Part shown: piece after piece, positions 54,469-64,000 of the stretch
Position numbering within the stretch: position 1 is the first letter of the stretch
Layout of the letters: each line of letters opens with the position of its first letter
Source: Oscillatoriales cyanobacterium
Lineage (GTDB): Bacteria > Cyanobacteriota > Cyanobacteriia > Cyanobacteriales > Microcoleaceae
Reading direction: 5' to 3'
Assembly: GCA_004292955.1 (NCBI GenBank)
Contig: RDXX01000008.1
Coordinates: forward strand, 1 to 64,000
Length of the DNA: 64,000 nt
Position numbers and translations under genes: made by a program
The notes under the pieces: generated by a model
The model's input: only the letters and a program-made list of their open reading frames with translations
Told to the model about the DNA's origin: nothing
Database searches by the model: none

Positions 54469-55998
54469 TTAAAGTCGTCGCCACTTGCGGCCGTCTCTGT
54501 TAATCATTAATTCTGCTTCTGCCGGTTCCCAAGTACCAGCTTCATATTTAGGAACCAAACTTTGGTCGTTGGAAGATTCCCAAGCCATCAGCGCCGGAGT
54601 TACCACCCGCCAAGCTTCTTCCACTTCATCAGAACGGGTAAACAAAGTTTGGTCGCCCAGCATACAATCAATCAACAGGCGATCGTAAGCATCCGAAGAT
54701 GTCACCCCAAACGAAGCACCATAACTAAAATCCATATCCACCGTCCGCGTCCGCAAATCTGGCCCCGGCATTTTCGCCTCAAACCTCAGCGAAATCCCCT
54801 CATTGGGATGCACCCGCATCGTCAAAACGTTAGGAGTAGTTTGTTGGGCCGCCGACTGAAAAATTAACAGCGGCACTTCCCGAAACTGAATTGCAATTTC
54901 GCTAACTTTTTTCGGCAACCGCTTACCAGTCCGCAGGTAGAAAGGCACTCCCTGCCATCGCCAGTTGTCAATCATAAACTTCATCGCCACAAAAGTCGGC
55001 GTTGTCGAGTTGGGAGCAACCCCCGGTTCTTCGTGATAACCCGGCACGGGTTTGCCTTTCATCCACCCTGCGGAATATTGACCGCGAATCGCGGAAAACT
55101 CTAAGTTATTCAAATCCGCCAAGCGAGTTGCTTGCAGAACTTTCATCTTTTCGGTGCGGATGCTGTCAGCATCGAGGGAGTTTGGCGGTTCCATCGCCGT
55201 CAGACAGAAAATCTGCATCAAGTGGTTTTGCAGCATATCCCGCAACGCCCCAGAGGATTCGTAGTAACCGGCCCGGTCTTCTACGCCCACAGTTTCTGCA
55301 ACCGTAATTTGTACGTGATCCACAAATTGCCTGTTCCACAGCGGTTCAAAAATCGCGTTCGCAAACCGGAACACCATCAAATTTTGAACCGTTTCTTTAC
55401 CCAAATAGTGGTCGATCCGGTAAACTTGCTGTTCTTGGCAAACCTGCTGCACCACACGGTTGAGAGCTTTTGCCGAACTCAAGTCGCGGCCGAAGGGTTT
55501 TTCAATTACCAAGCGATGTTTTATTGGATCGGCAAGCATTTGAGCTGCGCCCAGTTGCCGAATTGCTTCTGGGAAAAAGTTCGGAGAAACGGACAGATAA
55601 AAGATGTGATTGCCGCGGGTTCTCCTTTCTTCATCGAGTTCGGCTAAGAAAGCTTTGAGTTTTTGATAGCTTTCGGGGTTATCAATGTCGCCGGGACAGT
55701 AGTACAAACCTTTGGCGAAATCTTGCCACAATTCCTCATTGCTAATACCGCCGCCAAATTCTTCGATGCCTTCCCGCATTTGTTCTCGGAAGTAATCGTG
55801 ACTCCAGGGACGGCGGGCCACACCCACGACGGTAGTTTCTGGTGGTAAACGCCGATCGAGCTTCATCTGATAAATTGCTGGTACCAGTTTGCGCTGGGTG
55901 AGATCGCCGGAAGCTCCAAATATCACCAGAATTTGCGGTTCCGGCATCCGTTCTTTTCGCAAACCAACCCGCAGTGGATTTTCAAGTATCGTTACCAT
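54469..55998 (-). CDS. zwf: Glucose-6-phosphate 1-dehydrogenase
   Basis: Zwf makes 6-phosphogluconolactone and NADPH, the entry step of the oxidative pentose phosphate pathway. The 509-residue protein has the NADP-binding [17 protein letters not shown] and the active-site [21 protein letters not shown]. The ATG abuts the stop of the upstream 276-aa gene (TAA-ATG), so translation is coupled and its ribosome-binding site (AAGGAAAAT) is inside that gene. opcA follows. Confidence 0.95.
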   Translation of the reverse strand: MVTILENPLRVGLRKERMPEPQILVIFGASGDLTQRKLVPAIYQMKLDRRLPPETTVVGVARRPWSHDYFREQMREGIEEFGGGISNEELWQDFAKGLYYCPGDIDNPESYQKLKAFLAELDEERRTRGNHIFYLSVSPNFFPEAIRQLGAAQMLADPIKHRLVIEKPFGRDLSSAKALNRVVQQVCQEQQVYRIDHYLGKETVQNLMVFRFANAIFEPLWNRQFVDHVQITVAETVGVEDRAGYYESSGALRDMLQNHLMQIFCLTAMEPPNSLDADSIRTEKMKVLQATRLADLNNLEFSAIRGQYSAGWMKGKPVPGYHEEPGVAPNSTTPTFVAMKFMIDNWRWQGVPFYLRTGKRLPKKVSEIAIQFREVPLLIFQSAAQQTTPNVLTMRVHPNEGISLRFEAKMPGPDLRTRTVDMDFSYGASFGVTSSDAYDRLLIDCMLGDQTLFTRSDEVEEAWRVVTPALMAWESSNDQSLVPKYEAGTWEPAEAELMINRDGRKWRRL

Positions 55999-56829
55999 TT
56001 ATTTTCCTTGTTCTAGTGCTGTTAATCTTGCCAGTACAGCATGATAATTTGCCGTCATTTCTGCTAATTGCTGGGTCAGAGAGTTGATCTGCCCTTCATA
56101 TTCGGCTTTGACTTCCGCCCGGATTTCCTCTCTGAGTTCCGCTATAACTTCCGCCCGGATTTTAACCCTTTCAGCAGCTAGTCGAACTTCCCAATCTTTA
56201 TCTCGTTGTCGCAGTTCAGCTTTTAGCTGCCTGTTTTCGGCTCGAAGTTGCTCCATTTCCAACGCCACAGCAGCAGCACGCCGATCCCTCTCTCTGTTTT
56301 GCTCTCGGATTTGCTGTCTGAGGCGTTGATTGTCCGATCGCAATTTTTCCAATTCTGAAGCAGTATCCTTGGGAGTTCGCCCGCTTCCTAGCGATGGAAA
56401 TCGCTGTTCAACCAAACGCTGAACTGCTGCACCAGTAGGAATCCCGTTGGGCGATGACTCTACTGCTTCTTGCCAAATTTCTAGCTGTACCTCGGGGGGC
56501 AATCCCTTTAATGGGCGGATTTGATATTCTTTAACAAGGGAATTGTGTACGTTCGTACACAAATTTTCCATAATCTCAGCCGCGTCAATGAACTGATAAG
56601 CTCTTCGTTTCGTGATTCCCCACTTTTCGTGGCAATAAGCCTCAAAATTCTTGTGGGTTTCCCGGTACAGTTTTTGTTCCCGAATTTCCTCAAGGGCTTT
56701 GCCAACTTCGTAAAAAGTATGAAGTCCTTGTTCTACGATCGATTCGAGTTGTTGAAGCCTCGCCCGTTCAGCGATATCCAGTTGGGCGTTGACTTCCTCG
56801 CTTTGTTGAATGGTATGGGGAGTTAACAT
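55999..56829 (-). CDS. Coiled-coil protein of plasmid/DNA-associated type, inserted between tal and zwf
   Basis: The 276-residue protein starts with a helical DNA-binding-like domain (LHTFYEVGKALEEIREQKLYR, FEAYCHEKWGITKRRAYQFIDAAEIM) that resembles proteins of plasmids and phages. A long coiled coil (about residues 155-250; repeated REEIRAEVKAEYE-type heptads) ends it. A palindrome (56543-56562) is part of the coding sequence and is duplicated twice upstream. Being in tight contact with zwf, it is part of the OPP transcript here, although its family is unrelated. The function is unknown. Confidence 0.7.
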   Translation of the reverse strand: MLTPHTIQQSEEVNAQLDIAERARLQQLESIVEQGLHTFYEVGKALEEIREQKLYRETHKNFEAYCHEKWGITKRRAYQFIDAAEIMENLCTNVHNSLVKEYQIRPLKGLPPEVQLEIWQEAVESSPNGIPTGAAVQRLVEQRFPSLGSGRTPKDTASELEKLRSDNQRLRQQIREQNRERDRRAAAVALEMEQLRAENRQLKAELRQRDKDWEVRLAAERVKIRAEVIAELREEIRAEVKAEYEGQINSLTQQLAEMTANYHAVLARLTALEQGK

Positions 56830-56867
56830 AACACTTCTTTAGCAGTCAGGTATGAAAAATCAGGAAT

Positions 56868-56990
56868 TTGCGGACTTGATATTCTTTGACAAGGGAATTG
56901 TGTACGTTCGTACACAAAATATTCTTTGACAAGGGAATTGTGTACGTTCGTACACAAATTTTCCATAATCTCAGTCGCGTCAATAATTGG
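56868..56990 (-). pseudogene. Duplicated fragment of the 276-aa gene with tandem palindromes
   Basis: The sequence from about 56873 to 56987 repeats the segment 56517-56590 of the gene downstream, including TTTTCCATAATCTCAG and GCGTCAAT. A 40-bp block carrying TTGTGTACGTTCGTACACAA occurs twice (palindromes 56898-56917 and 56938-56957, period 40). The fragment has no continuous reading frame. It may function as an operator region. Confidence 0.75.
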
Positions 56991-57081
56991 GGACGAGCAT
57001 TTAATCAGGATTCAGGAGCCAAAACGATTATGTGTTCAGACTCCTGAGAGTTTCTGCCCTTACCGATACCAAATCGGCGAA

Positions 57082-58233
57082 CTATACGGGTGCGAGCCTC
57101 TTAACTTTCTCTTCCAAGGAATCCATCAGGGATTGGAAGGGGCTGACGAATTTCTCGATCCCGTCCAGGAGCAAGTCTTCCATCACTTTGTCCAAGTTGA
57201 TGTCGATGTCGGGATCTTTGAGACTTTCGATCAGGCTGTAAGCTTCTGCAACGTTATTCTCAATCCGGGGCGCGACATCGCAGTGATCGAAACAAGCTTC
57301 CACGGTGTTCGGCGGCAAAGTGTTAACCGTGTCGGGGCCGATTAGCTCATCCACATACATCACATCGCTGTAGTTGGGGTTTTTGGTGCTGGTGGAAGCC
57401 CACAGCAAACGCTGCACTTCGGCTCCCTTTGCTGCTAATGCTTGCCAACGATCGCTCGCGACGATCTCTTTATACTTCTGGTAAGCTACCTTGGCATTGG
57501 CGATCGCAATTTTCCCCTTCACTGCTTCCAGTTTGGCTTTGGTGGAAATATCTGTGACGTTTTTGAGTTTCTCGTCAATCTTGCCGTCAATATTGATGTC
57601 GATCCGGCTCAAGAAGAAACTGGCAACAGAAGCGATGTTGCTCACATCCAAACCCTTAGCTGCCCGCGCTTCCAAACCGCGAATGTACGCCCAGAAAGTT
57701 TCGACGTAGCTGTCAACCGAGAACAGCAAAGTCACGTTAACGTTAATCCCTTCACTGATGACTCGCTCTACGGCGGGCAAACCTTGAGCAGTTCCCGGAA
57801 TCTTGATCATCACATTTGGTTTGCCGATCGCCTGATAATAGCGCAAGGCTTCGCTAATTGTACTTTCTGTGTCATTCGCGATCGTCGGTGGCACTTCGAT
57901 ACTGATGTAACCGTCCAAACCCTTGGACTCTGCGTAAACTGGGGCGAAGATGTCACAAGCATTGCGGATATCTGCAAATACCAGAGATTCGTAAATTTCG
58001 AGTACAGATTTACCAGCCCGGATGCCCGCTTCAATATCAGCATCGTAAATCACATTACCCGCGATCGCCTTCTCGAAAATCGCCGGATTAGATGTGATCC
58101 CCCGCAGTCCCCGACTTTCAATCATCTGCTTGAGTTCGCCGGACTCGATCAGATTGCGAGTCAAATTGTCCATCCAGATACTCTGGCCAATTTCTTTGAT
58201 TTCTAACAGGTGATTCTTTGTCTGGTCCGTCAT
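57082..58233 (-). CDS. tal: Transaldolase
   Basis: Transaldolase moves a dihydroxyacetone unit between sugar phosphates. The protein from MTDQTKNHLL (58233) is 383 residues, long like other cyanobacterial enzymes. The conserved GITSNPAIFEKAI and the Schiff-base lysine in MIKIPGTAQGLPAV are present. ATG 58233 is preferred; the frame runs to 58353 through a TTGGTAATGGGTAATTGG repeat. It lies between fbp and the coiled-coil gene. Confidence 0.93.
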   Translation of the reverse strand: MTDQTKNHLLEIKEIGQSIWMDNLTRNLIESGELKQMIESRGLRGITSNPAIFEKAIAGNVIYDADIEAGIRAGKSVLEIYESLVFADIRNACDIFAPVYAESKGLDGYISIEVPPTIANDTESTISEALRYYQAIGKPNVMIKIPGTAQGLPAVERVISEGINVNVTLLFSVDSYVETFWAYIRGLEARAAKGLDVSNIASVASFFLSRIDINIDGKIDEKLKNVTDISTKAKLEAVKGKIAIANAKVAYQKYKEIVASDRWQALAAKGAEVQRLLWASTSTKNPNYSDVMYVDELIGPDTVNTLPPNTVEACFDHCDVAPRIENNVAEAYSLIESLKDPDIDINLDKVMEDLLLDGIEKFVSPFQSLMDSLEEKVKRLAPV

Positions 58234-58349
58234 TGATTTAACTCCTAAACTTGGATAATTGGTAATGGGTAATTGGCAATTGGTAATGGGCAGTGAAAAC
58301 TTTCTTCCTTCTTCCTTTTTTCCTCTTACTATCTTCCAACTTCGGTCTA

Positions 58350-58422
58350 ACAACTAACAACTAACAACTAACAACTAACAACTAACAACTATCAATTGAC
58401 AACTGTCAACTGTCAACTAACT
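58350..58422. repeat. AACTAAC/AACTGTC heptamer array between tal and fbp
   Basis: About nine CAACTAA/CAACTGT-type heptamers lie directly after the fbp stop (58423). Confidence 0.8.
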
Positions 58423-59496
58423 TCACTCCTCAAGTGTTATGGGATTGCGCGATCGCTCTTTAATAAAAGACTCAACCAGCGCTACATTTTCTTTACTGCC
58501 AATAATCAAAGGCGTGCGCTCATGAATTTTAGTCGGCACCACGTCCAAGATGTCTTGAATACCCGTACTAGCGCGCCCTCCGGCTTGCTCCATCAAAAAC
58601 GCCAAAGGAGCCGACTCGTAGAGTAAACGCAATTTGCCATCGGGGTTTTTCACGGTTCCGGGATACAAAAACACGCCTCCCTGAAATAAAATCCGGTGAA
58701 AATCTCCCACCAAAGCCCCGCCGTACCGAGCAGTGTAGCCTTGATTTCGATGTACGTAGCGAATGTAATCCCGATAAGATTCTTCCCACTGCCAAAAGCT
58801 ACCTTCATTGACACTGTAGATCGGGCCGTTATCTGGAATCTTGATGTTTTCGGTTGATAGAATAAACTCGCCTAAACTGGGGTCGAGGGTAAATGAATGA
58901 ACGCCCTGCCCGATCGAATAAACCAGCATGGTACTAGGGCCGTAGAGCACGTAGCCCGCTGCGATTTGTTTGTGCCCGTGTTGGAGCAAATCGGCAGCAG
59001 AACCGTCTGCATCATCCCCTTCTTGCTTGCGGATGCTGAATATGGAGCCGACATTGAGATTGATGTCAAGATTGGAAGAACCGTCTATGGGATCGTAGAG
59101 CAGACTGTAACGCCCGATCGGACAATTTTCAGGAATGTAATAGGGTTTTTCCATTTCCTCCGAAGCCAAGCGGCAGACAAGTCCACTTTGCTGGAATACG
59201 GAGATAAACACTTCATTAGCATAGATATCCATCTTTTTGACAGATTCTCCCTGCACGTTTACAGCCCCTGTAAACCCTAAAGCATCTTCCATTAATCCGG
59301 CTCTGCTGAGTCGCCTCGCGATCAGCTTGGCCGCGAGCCCGATGCGACTCATTAGCGCACTCAGATCCTGAGCATCTGCACTAAAGCTGTGGAGTTGCTG
59401 GAGTACGTGACGGGATAGAGTCGTGCAATCGCGGTCTAAGGCTTGTACCTGCTCGGTTTGGCCTAGGCGGGCTTCCCCTGTCGGCGCGTTTACCAT
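58423..59496 (-). CDS. fbp: Fructose-1,6-bisphosphatase class I
   Basis: The 357-residue enzyme releases phosphate from fructose 1,6-bisphosphate. The conserved metal/substrate site [22 protein letters not shown] and the downstream [24 protein letters not shown] are intact. It is the first gene of the fbp-tal-zwf-opcA order. The GTG/ATG at 59496 ([13 protein letters not shown]) is the annotated type start. Confidence 0.93.
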   Translation of the reverse strand: MVNAPTGEARLGQTEQVQALDRDCTTLSRHVLQQLHSFSADAQDLSALMSRIGLAAKLIARRLSRAGLMEDALGFTGAVNVQGESVKKMDIYANEVFISVFQQSGLVCRLASEEMEKPYYIPENCPIGRYSLLYDPIDGSSNLDINLNVGSIFSIRKQEGDDADGSAADLLQHGHKQIAAGYVLYGPSTMLVYSIGQGVHSFTLDPSLGEFILSTENIKIPDNGPIYSVNEGSFWQWEESYRDYIRYVHRNQGYTARYGGALVGDFHRILFQGGVFLYPGTVKNPDGKLRLLYESAPLAFLMEQAGGRASTGIQDILDVVPTKIHERTPLIIGSKENVALVESFIKERSRNPITLEE

Positions 59497-59821
59497 GATT
59501 TTGATGTTCTCCCTGTCTTGTGGCTCGCTAGTTTGGGATTTTTCAGGTGTTCCTGAATCGGCGATGAGACCGATAGTCCTGCAACTTCTATTTTAGGGAG
59601 GGTTTTGCGATCGGGCATGGAACTTTAGGGGAACTTTAGATCCCCAGACAAAATTGAGGAGTGCGATCGACTATTTAGTCGGGAATTGTATTCAAAATCA
59701 CTAAATTTTTTATTTAACCGCAGAGGACGCTTAATTTTTGGAATATCTCATCGGCGAGCGAAACGAATGTTATAATTAAGTTATAAATCATACTTTGCAG
59801 AACGAACCCGATCGCGAAACT
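59497..59821. other. Intergenic region upstream of fbp and RiPP-type cluster
   Basis: No gene is supported. It carries an AGGGGAACTTTAG direct repeat (near 59618-59640) and an AACCGCAGAGGACGC fragment (59715-59730) of the repeat seen near 24865, 50350 and 51010. Confidence 0.5.
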
Positions 59822-60625
59822 TTAAGACAACAAACTTTCAATAATTATTGCCCAAATTGGAAGTTTGTTAAATATGTGGTTTTTGATTTGAGTTAAAACT
59901 CGATCTAATTTAACCTCAATAGACTTAATAGTGTCAGCCATCAACATTACATTCTTATCAATTTGACTATCGTAGTTATATACTAAATTGGTAATCGGAG
60001 TTTTTTGTTTATAAATATCCTTAATAATATCCAAGCAATCTGCTTTGAGCAACAAATAACTTATATACCGTTTGTAATAAAAATCAAAATCAACTATTTG
60101 ATTGCAAGATTTTAAGTAACTTCCAGAAATAACAAATAGAGGAGATACTCTTCTCCACAAACTACCAAAATCATGAAATCGATCGGAATTAACCTCTTTC
60201 TCATAGTCAAAATATTGGGTATAAATAGCTATTTGCTCGGAACGCCACAAATAGCCTCTTTGATTTAGTAGCATTTGCGCTCGGAATAAATAATCATAAG
60301 ATTTTTGCGTAATTAATAATCTACTTATGTCTATTTTATCATCATCTATTATGTAATCGACATATCTTAGATGTAAATCTAAACATAGTTGTACAGTTCC
60401 CCAAAAAATAGCATTTTCCTGCTGCTCTAATAATCCTAGTCCTTCTAACATAGGTAGTGTGTGAAGATAGAAATATTGTTGGGCGGTTTCTCGATCCTCC
60501 ACATCTATTAACAAATTTTGACAACCTAAAGTTAATTTAGAAGTCAAAATCTTTTTTTCTAAATCAATAACATATTGTAAGTCTTTTCTTTGAATATTGT
60601 TAATGACTTTTTCTACCAAACTCAT
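59822..60625 (-). CDS. Hypothetical protein, possible class I isoprenoid-synthase fold
   Basis: The 267-residue, all-helical, low-GC protein has two Asp-rich stretches, LRYVDYIIDDDKID (near residue 88) and LKADCLDIIKDIYKQKTP (near residue 195). Together these resemble the paired metal-binding motifs of polyprenyl/terpene synthases, though neither is a perfect DDxxD. It is located at the downstream end of a RiPP-type cluster. Alternative: an unknown helical protein; the assignment is inference. Confidence 0.5.
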   Translation of the reverse strand: MSLVEKVINNIQRKDLQYVIDLEKKILTSKLTLGCQNLLIDVEDRETAQQYFYLHTLPMLEGLGLLEQQENAIFWGTVQLCLDLHLRYVDYIIDDDKIDISRLLITQKSYDYLFRAQMLLNQRGYLWRSEQIAIYTQYFDYEKEVNSDRFHDFGSLWRRVSPLFVISGSYLKSCNQIVDFDFYYKRYISYLLLKADCLDIIKDIYKQKTPITNLVYNYDSQIDKNVMLMADTIKSIEVKLDRVLTQIKNHIFNKLPIWAIIIESLLS

Positions 60626-60700
60626 TATATTAATCCGCTCCTACAAATTAACTCAATATGGTAATCCCCACCTAAAAATGAGCAATATTTTATACTTGAT

Positions 60701-61219
60701 TCACAGAACTCCCACTAAATGAAGTATCATATTGCAAGCCCAAAGGCGTCGATCTGTTACTACAGAAATTCCGCAGTTAGTTACTTCAATTATTGAACAA
60801 TCTTTAGCTTCTAAAATGTTCCCAATTACCGATTGAATTAAGTTGCCATGTGTAACTATCAAAAATAAGTTTTGGTCGTTATCTTTTGATATTACATCGC
60901 CCACAAAATCATTAAATCTTCTAAAAGCCTCTTCATAGGACTCTTCTAGATTTTTTTCAATTAACCGCTCATCATAGTTAACTTCCATCAAAGAATTAAC
61001 CTCATTTTTGATAATCTCTGCTGATAACTTTGCTCTAACAAGAGTAGAAGAATATAACTTAAAACTTCTTTCTACAAGAAATGGTTTTAAGGCTTGTCCA
61101 GTACGTTCTGCTTGAGTACATCCTTTTAAAGTAAGTACATCTTCTTCATGATTTTCAAGGAGTGTTTTAGGTTGATTAGATACGCACTCACCATGTCTAA
61201 TTAAAACTAAAGTATACAT
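60701..61219 (-). CDS. Histidine phosphatase family protein
   Basis: The 172-residue protein has the phosphatase signature LIRHGECVSNQ with the catalytic His, and the second His in LIVTHGNLIQSVIGN. Family members are phosphoglycerate mutase-like. The position within the cluster suggests that it acts on a cluster-specific substrate; which one is unknown. Confidence 0.88.
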   Translation of the reverse strand: MYTLVLIRHGECVSNQPKTLLENHEEDVLTLKGCTQAERTGQALKPFLVERSFKLYSSTLVRAKLSAEIIKNEVNSLMEVNYDERLIEKNLEESYEEAFRRFNDFVGDVISKDNDQNLFLIVTHGNLIQSVIGNILEAKDCSIIEVTNCGISVVTDRRLWACNMILHLVGVL

Positions 61220-61293
61220 TTTGTTTTCCTCCGCTAAATATTTGTCTGCCTATTACTAAATGCGTGTTCAAATTTGCTAAATTCATATTTTTT

Positions 61294-63138
61294 TTACTTG
61301 ACTAATTTTTTCACAGATTTAACCAGCAATTGAACTTTGTTGTCAGAGCTTAAATCTTGCCGTAATATTTCTTGAATTGCTAAACTATTAGCAACAAGTT
61401 TATCGAGGTTAAGTAAGATTAGCTCGCAATCTTCCAGCAGGTTTAAATGTCTCAATGCAAACATAAAGCATTGCCAAAAATAAGGAGCATTAGGATATTG
61501 CTCGATACAACTTTGATAAAATTCTGCCGCTTTCTGATAGTCTCGATCGAGATAAGCAGTATGTCCGCATATTAAGTCCAATAAAATTGAATCTCCCAAC
61601 TGAGTTGATTTTAAGATCTCTTCTAATTCTTTTAAGCCTCGATCGTGGTAAATAGCTACTAAAGTCTCAAGAATTGGATCCAAGGGTTGTCTTAGATAAG
61701 TTAAGGGACGTAAATCAATATTTGGGGCAATTCCTAACCATTGACACGATTGACTTAATATTGTATTGATGTCCTTATTTTCCAAATCAACAGAGAGTTT
61801 AATGGGAAATATTTTAGTTTCCACTAAATTAGGATTTTCTGCTTCCCATTGCCGCTGATGTTCTTTTAGTCTCAAGTCAATCAGTTGTTGTTCTATTTGA
61901 GGAATTTCAGGTTCAACTCGATCGATATTTTCTTCTATTCCTTCAATCAAGCCTCGACCAATCGAAGAAAATCCTGCATTTGTTCTTAAAACTTTAAGTG
62001 CTGTTTGCAGTTGTTTTTTAACAGTATATACTCTTTGTTGCAAACGCTTTTCCTGTAAAATAGGCATATCTGTTTTCAGAAGTTTATTCCCAAATTCTAA
62101 AACAGCTTGAAATACATAAGTTCCCTGCAAAATACCACCGAGAGGCCGGGGATCATCACGCCAAGGAGAATAATAAATTTCTTCTGGACTACCTTCTACA
62201 AGGATTGGATCTAAATTTAATAAAGCATGAAGTTTGTGATGATGATATTCATGGACTAAAGCTTCTACTATTACTGAGGTATCTGACATCCAAGATAAAA
62301 TGAGAAGTCCGGGTATTTCACGAAATGTCTGGCTTATATGAACATCAATAGCATGGGAATGTACGGGGACTAAAGATTGGACACCCATGAGAATTTCACT
62401 TGCTAATAAACTTGAACAACTATCTATCCAAAACCAAGCTTCCTCTAAACTAGATAACCATTTAATAGTGGTATTTGGTGTTAATTCTTCAAATCTTAAA
62501 TCATAGCGACCTCCTAAATGTAAGTCACTATCAAAACCATTTAATTCAATTCCATTATTGAGATGAGGTATTTCATTTTGAATCATTTCCAACTTTTGAT
62601 TGTCATCTGTATAAATATTAAATTTGTCATTATTTGTGGTAGTAAAACGCAATCTTTTAAAGGCAATATGTTGAGGGTGCTGTAAATAAATTCCAGTTCC
62701 GGGTATGGCAATAATTCCAGCACTATCGGTATATAAATAACACTCAAAATTTTCTATCTTGTCATATGTTGCCATTGCTAAAATAAAGTTTATGAAAGAT
62801 TCCAGATGAAACTTAATGTGCATTTCTGGAAAAAGAATATGAGCTTTTCGGTTCACCAATTGCCAAGCGGTATCTAACCAAATACTAAAGGATGGATAGC
62901 GTAAAATCTTTCTTTGGGCTTTTTTAGAAAAAGATTTTACCAACTCAAAAGATTGACGAAAGTTGGTATCATCGTCAATTAACGGAGGTGATTCAGATCG
63001 CAGTTTTTGATAGAGATTGCTTAACCTTAGCAAAGTTCTATGATATTCTGCCAAGTAAATTACTTGAACTAATGGATCGGAAGCCCCTGTAGGAGAAACT
63101 AATTTTTTTATCGTATTACTATTCAGCTCGATTTTCAT
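61294..63138 (-). CDS. HExxH-motif peptide-modifying enzyme, RiPP-associated
   Basis: The 614-residue protein contains EALVHEYHHHKLHALL with the HExxH motif, and C-terminal helical repeats (LGDSILLDLICGHTAYLDRDYQKAAEFYQ). Proteins of this kind accompany FxsB-type radical SAM enzymes and have been described as 2-oxoglutarate-dependent HExxH-type peptide hydroxylases. It starts 20 bp after the end of the radical SAM gene, so translation is probably coupled. No precursor peptide is visible in this window. Confidence 0.7.
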   Translation of the reverse strand: MKIELNSNTIKKLVSPTGASDPLVQVIYLAEYHRTLLRLSNLYQKLRSESPPLIDDDTNFRQSFELVKSFSKKAQRKILRYPSFSIWLDTAWQLVNRKAHILFPEMHIKFHLESFINFILAMATYDKIENFECYLYTDSAGIIAIPGTGIYLQHPQHIAFKRLRFTTTNNDKFNIYTDDNQKLEMIQNEIPHLNNGIELNGFDSDLHLGGRYDLRFEELTPNTTIKWLSSLEEAWFWIDSCSSLLASEILMGVQSLVPVHSHAIDVHISQTFREIPGLLILSWMSDTSVIVEALVHEYHHHKLHALLNLDPILVEGSPEEIYYSPWRDDPRPLGGILQGTYVFQAVLEFGNKLLKTDMPILQEKRLQQRVYTVKKQLQTALKVLRTNAGFSSIGRGLIEGIEENIDRVEPEIPQIEQQLIDLRLKEHQRQWEAENPNLVETKIFPIKLSVDLENKDINTILSQSCQWLGIAPNIDLRPLTYLRQPLDPILETLVAIYHDRGLKELEEILKSTQLGDSILLDLICGHTAYLDRDYQKAAEFYQSCIEQYPNAPYFWQCFMFALRHLNLLEDCELILLNLDKLVANSLAIQEILRQDLSSDNKVQLLVKSVKKLVK

Positions 63139-63157
63139 TGCATTAACCCTAATTTAA

Positions 63158-64000
63158 TCAAAGGAAGTTTGACTTAACTTCCGTATTTTTTTTCCTCTTT
63201 ATTGTTTGCATATCTTCAATTACTTGTCGGCGAATTGTAGTAATCAGTTTTTTGAGATCGGAACAATACACTGATGGATTATGAAAGTAATTTTCGCGAG
63301 AGTATCTATGGGGAAGATAACCACCACCACAAACTTTAACTAAGTTACATTCTTGACAATTTTTACTCAAATATTGCCACTTTTCTTGACGCTCAATAAC
63401 TTTTGGCGAGTTAAAAATATCATCAAAACTGTGGGTAAATATATTCATTCCTAACTTGGTAGCTTCGGGATAAGTAACTTTCAAAGAATCAACTGCTTCA
63501 ATATCACCGTTGGTTTCAATAACGGCAAAATCAACAGGGTCTAAACCCCATTCTTCTGAATTCCCTTGCAATCCTAGCATTAGCGAAATAATTTCTTCAA
63601 ATTTCCTGATTTTGATTGTTTGAGGTTTTTGATGATACCAAATGTTAAAAATCTTAAGTAACCAATCTGCATAAGGGCTTACATCAAGAGATTGTTCTTT
63701 ACCAAAAGGTCTTAGATCGTGGTGATGTAAAGGGAATAAAAAATCAATAAAAGGAGGCTTATGTTGTGATAAGTACGAATATACTGTTTCAGGATCGTTG
63801 TTGAGATCGATCACACATAAAAAACCAGTCCATATTTTACGTCCTCGATCGCTACTTAATAATTCAAGAGTTTTTTCCAAACTGGAAAATGAAGATTTAC
63901 CTTGATGGTCTAAGCGATGCAGATCGTTAGCTTCTCGATTCCCATCCATACTTAAGCCGATACTGATATTATTAGAAACACAAAAATCTAAAATTTCATT
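63158..64000 (-). CDS. Radical SAM/SPASM peptide maturase, 5' end beyond window
   Basis: The frame continues past the right edge, so the start and the first part (with the CxxxCxxC cluster) are missing. The visible part has ISIGLSMDGNREANDLHRLD, a conserved radical SAM strand, and the C-terminal SPASM-like region CQECNLVKVCGGGYLPHRY with further Cys in VYCSDLKKL. It is of the FxsB/GrrM/XyeB-like group that crosslinks RiPP precursors. The visible ATG at 63949 is internal. Confidence 0.85.
   Translation of the reverse strand, partial: NEILDFCVSNNISIGLSMDGNREANDLHRLDHQGKSSFSSLEKTLELLSSDRGRKIWTGFLCVIDLNNDPETVYSYLSQHKPPFIDFLFPLHHHDLRPFGKEQSLDVSPYADWLLKIFNIWYHQKPQTIKIRKFEEIISLMLGLQGNSEEWGLDPVDFAVIETNGDIEAVDSLKVTYPEATKLGMNIFTHSFDDIFNSPKVIERQEKWQYLSKNCQECNLVKVCGGGYLPHRYSRENYFHNPSVYCSDLKKLITTIRRQVIEDMQTIKRKKNTEVKSNFL

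Overview
The window looks like chromosome of a filamentous, non-marine cyanobacterium of the Oscillatoriales (Microcoleus/Oscillatoria-like). The reasons are the very frequent GCGATCGC (HIP1-type) octamers, cyanobacteria-specific gene families (chlD, DUF2854, DUF3038/DUF4335, KGK domain, OpcA), an fbp-tal-zwf-opcA gene order, and a large load of 7-bp tandem repeats and small palindromic elements of the STRR/MITE kind. The taxon is inferred from content and was not searched.

Layout. 1-5.9 kb: C26 amidotransferase, SRPBCC protein, and a large NACHT (STAND) NTPase whose leader and coding sequence carry dispersed repeats. 5.9-12.2 kb: ppk1, small conserved proteins, a GNRA-hairpin-rich orphan RNA candidate, DUF2854, an FAD monooxygenase and a DUF3598-like protein. 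12.3-16.3 kb: DUF779 plus aldehyde dehydrogenase flanked by palindromes, then a REC-histidine kinase. 16.7-19.5 kb: mutS2 broken by fourteen AATTCCC units. 19.7-21.4 kb: type II restriction-modification cassette with controller protein and tandem operators. 21.7-28.7 kb: DUF3038/DUF4335 pair, VanZ-like protein, nucleoside hydrolase, S9 peptidase. 28.8-33.6 kb: NrtA-type ABC transporter operon ending in a universal stress protein and led by what I read as a c-di-AMP (ydaO/yuaA) riboswitch. 33.9-41 kb: ArsB/NhaD-type permease, sensor kinase, chlD, a TnpB-only IS, PEP-CTERM protein. 41.3-45 kb: Bax-inhibitor-1 protein, then two tandem RF2 genes, both with a CTT-TGA-C frameshift site, the first lacking GGQ, and rpsU. 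45-52.6 kb: AtzE/AtzG amidase, KGK protein, a duplicated two-gene cassette resembling orphan toxin plus immunity, a frameshifted cytosine deaminase, ureidoglycolate lyase, cbiA. 52.8-59.5 kb: oxidative pentose phosphate cluster fbp-tal-[coiled-coil gene]-zwf-opcA. 59.8-64 kb: start of a RiPP-type cluster (radical SAM/SPASM enzyme cut by the window edge, HExxH enzyme, histidine phosphatase, possible isoprenoid-synthase-fold protein).

Themes. (i) Small repeats have entered reading frames: NACHT NTPase, S9 peptidase, chlD and cbiA stay open, mutS2 does not. (ii) Several genes concern nitrogen scavenging (cytosine deaminase, ureidoglycolate lyase, AtzE/AtzG, nucleoside hydrolase, NrtA-type transporter). 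(iii) The least expected item is a full-length, GGQ-less RF2 paralogue that keeps its own programmed-frameshift site beside normal prfB.
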